Positions 13,123-13,658 of a stretch of DNA of 13,658 nt are shown one piece after another. Below the pieces are notes generated by a model that did no database searches, had not been told where the DNA came from, and worked only from the letters and a program-made list of their open reading frames with translations. Origin of the DNA: DATKYV01 sp035528275 (lineage in GTDB: Bacteria > Acidobacteriota > Terriglobia > UBA7540); NCBI GenBank assembly GCA_035528275.1, contig DATKYV010000377.1, forward strand, positions 1 through 13,658, written 5' to 3'. Made by a program: the position numbers and the translations under genes. Every line of letters begins with the position of its first letter. The stretch's first letter is position 1.

Positions 13123-13152
13123 AATCTAGCAGATGGCCGGCCAAAGCGTCAA
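13123..13152 (-). promoter_or_regulatory. rpsT promoter
   Basis: Read on the minus strand, TTGACG (complement of 13147-13152) is followed after 18 nt by TAGATT (complement of 13123-13128), preceded by TGC as an extended -10. Transcription would start near 13116, giving a leader of about 26 nt with the SD at 13096-13103. Confidence 0.6.
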
Positions 13153-13166
13153 CGGTGAAGGCGGAT

Positions 13167-13289
13167 GGGTAGTGGGTCAAATTGCTGTAGCGGCGCTCTC
13201 TGAGCGCCGGAAGTCCTTGAGAACTAAGATTCGGCGGTCAGAGACCGCCGCTACAAAAAGCCAAACTGGCCCACCACCGGGTGATGGGC
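13167..13289. repeat. composite nested inverted-repeat element A
   Basis: The core at 13186-13255 has perfect 10-nt outer arms TGTAGCGGCG...CGCCGCTACA. Inside are two perfect hairpins, CGGCGCTC/GAGCGCCG (13191-13209, loop TCT) and CGGCGGTC/GACCGCCG (13232-13250, loop AGA). Outside the core, GGGTAGTGGGTCAAATTG (13167-13184) is the inverted counterpart of CAAACTGGCCCACCACC (13262-13278), 13 of 17 matching. A further near-perfect hairpin GCCCACCACC/GGTGATGGGC spans 13269-13289. The element has no coding capacity and lies between the rpsT promoter and hpt. Confidence 0.7.
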
Positions 13290-13307
13290 AGCGACTCATT
13301 CTGGTTT

Positions 13308-13380
13308 TGTAGCGCCGGGCTTTAGCCCCAAATGCCGACCTGAAGGTCGGCGCTACAGCAAATTGGCCCGAAGCGGTGTG
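13308..13380. repeat. composite inverted-repeat element B, abutting hpt
   Basis: The core at 13308-13357 has perfect 9-nt outer arms TGTAGCGCC...GGCGCTACA. Inside are hairpins GGGCT/AGCCC (13317-13328) and GCCGACC/GGTCGGC (13334-13351, loop TGAA). The tail CAAATTGGCCC, then CGG-x-GTGATG, is a decayed version of the right arm of element A and runs straight into the hpt ATG. Confidence 0.65.
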
Positions 13381-13658
13381 ATGAACGAAGGCGCGCCCGG
13401 AAACGATCTGGAAGTCCTACTCGATACGGAGACGCTCGACCGGCGCATCGCGGAGCTGGGCCGGGAAATCTCCGCCGACTACCGCGGGCGGCCGCTGCGC
13501 CTAGTGGGGATCCTCAAAGGGTCCTGGGTATTCATGGCCAGCCTGGCGCGCCGGCTCGAACTCGAAGTGACGGTTGATTTCCTGGGCGTGGCGAGCTACG
13601 AGCGCTCAACCGAGCCCACGGGCGCGGTCCGAATCACCAAAGACCTCGATCACAGCAT
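13381..13658 (+). CDS. hpt: hypoxanthine phosphoribosyltransferase, N-terminal part
   Basis: The gene is cut by the window end, leaving 92 complete codons. The enzyme salvages hypoxanthine or guanine to IMP or GMP using PRPP. The visible part fits the Hpt N-terminal half: LDTETLDRRIAELGREISADYRGR (about 14-37), then LVGILKGSWVFMASLARRL (41-59), whose KGS segment holds the first PRPP pyrophosphate-binding loop, then VDFLGVASYERSTEPTGAVRITKDLD (65-90), matching the family DFlxvSSYgxstxSsGxVrixkDLd pattern. The PRPP motif VDDIIDTG lies beyond the window. No SD is visible: the ATG directly follows repeat element B, so either translation is leaderless or the true start lies a little downstream. 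Confidence 0.88.
   Translation, partial: MNEGAPGNDLEVLLDTETLDRRIAELGREISADYRGRPLRLVGILKGSWVFMASLARRLELEVTVDFLGVASYERSTEPTGAVRITKDLDHS

Overview
The window is GC-rich chromosomal DNA from a Gram-negative bacterium. It carries an outer-membrane lipopolysaccharide assembly lipoprotein (LptE) and a bacterial PE synthesis pair (Psd and PssA). The gene order psd-pssA-Asd-like-lptE, followed further on by holA and rpsT, together with the dispersed palindromic intergenic elements, suggests an Acidobacteriota genome or a close relative. That assignment is an inference from gene order and sequence style, not a database result. No rRNA or tRNA gene, CRISPR array, transposase or phage gene was found.

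Layout. Positions 1-76 hold two small palindromes running into the end of lysA. On the minus strand, a tandem-GAF PP2C/SpoIIE-type phosphatase (3083-1329) is followed after 15 nt by lysA (1313-72), probably as one transcript. On the plus strand come a small zincin-like metallopeptidase (3235-3573), a four-cysteine iron-sulfur flavoprotein (3698-4285), then tsaB (4331-5056) and rimI (5094-5570), which serve tRNA t6A synthesis and ribosomal protein acetylation. A DUF465/YdcH-like small protein (5777-6001) has its own recognisable promoter. A tightly overlapping envelope operon follows: psd (6138-6758), pssA (6733-7593), an Asd/Usg-like pseudoenzyme (7590-8642) and lptE (8639-9187). Psd and PssA make phosphatidylethanolamine, and LptE inserts LPS. 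The Asd-like protein keeps the dehydrogenase fold signatures but has lost the catalytic Cys and His.

Between lptE and holA, genes that are often neighbours, lies an accessory stretch of about 2.5 kb (9188-11713). It contains degenerate AT-richer repeats (9241-9355), GC palindromes, a short DUF4258-like/DUF2283 toxin-antitoxin-style couplet (9764-10101), a two-helix membrane protein (10233-10505) and a class I methyltransferase (10695-11462). Related palindromic repeats in the same orientation lie near both edges (9637-9665 and 11531-11611). holA (11714-12805) then faces convergent rpsT (13090-12827). The rpsT upstream region carries two further copies of the palindromic element (13167-13289 and 13308-13380), and the second one runs up to the start codon of hpt (13381 to the window end, incomplete).

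The strongest unusual signals are the nested inverted-repeat family, which borders the accessory stretch and abuts hpt, and the catalytically dead Asd homologue in the phospholipid/LPS operon. I did not find convincing evidence of a new multi-gene defence or biosynthetic system.
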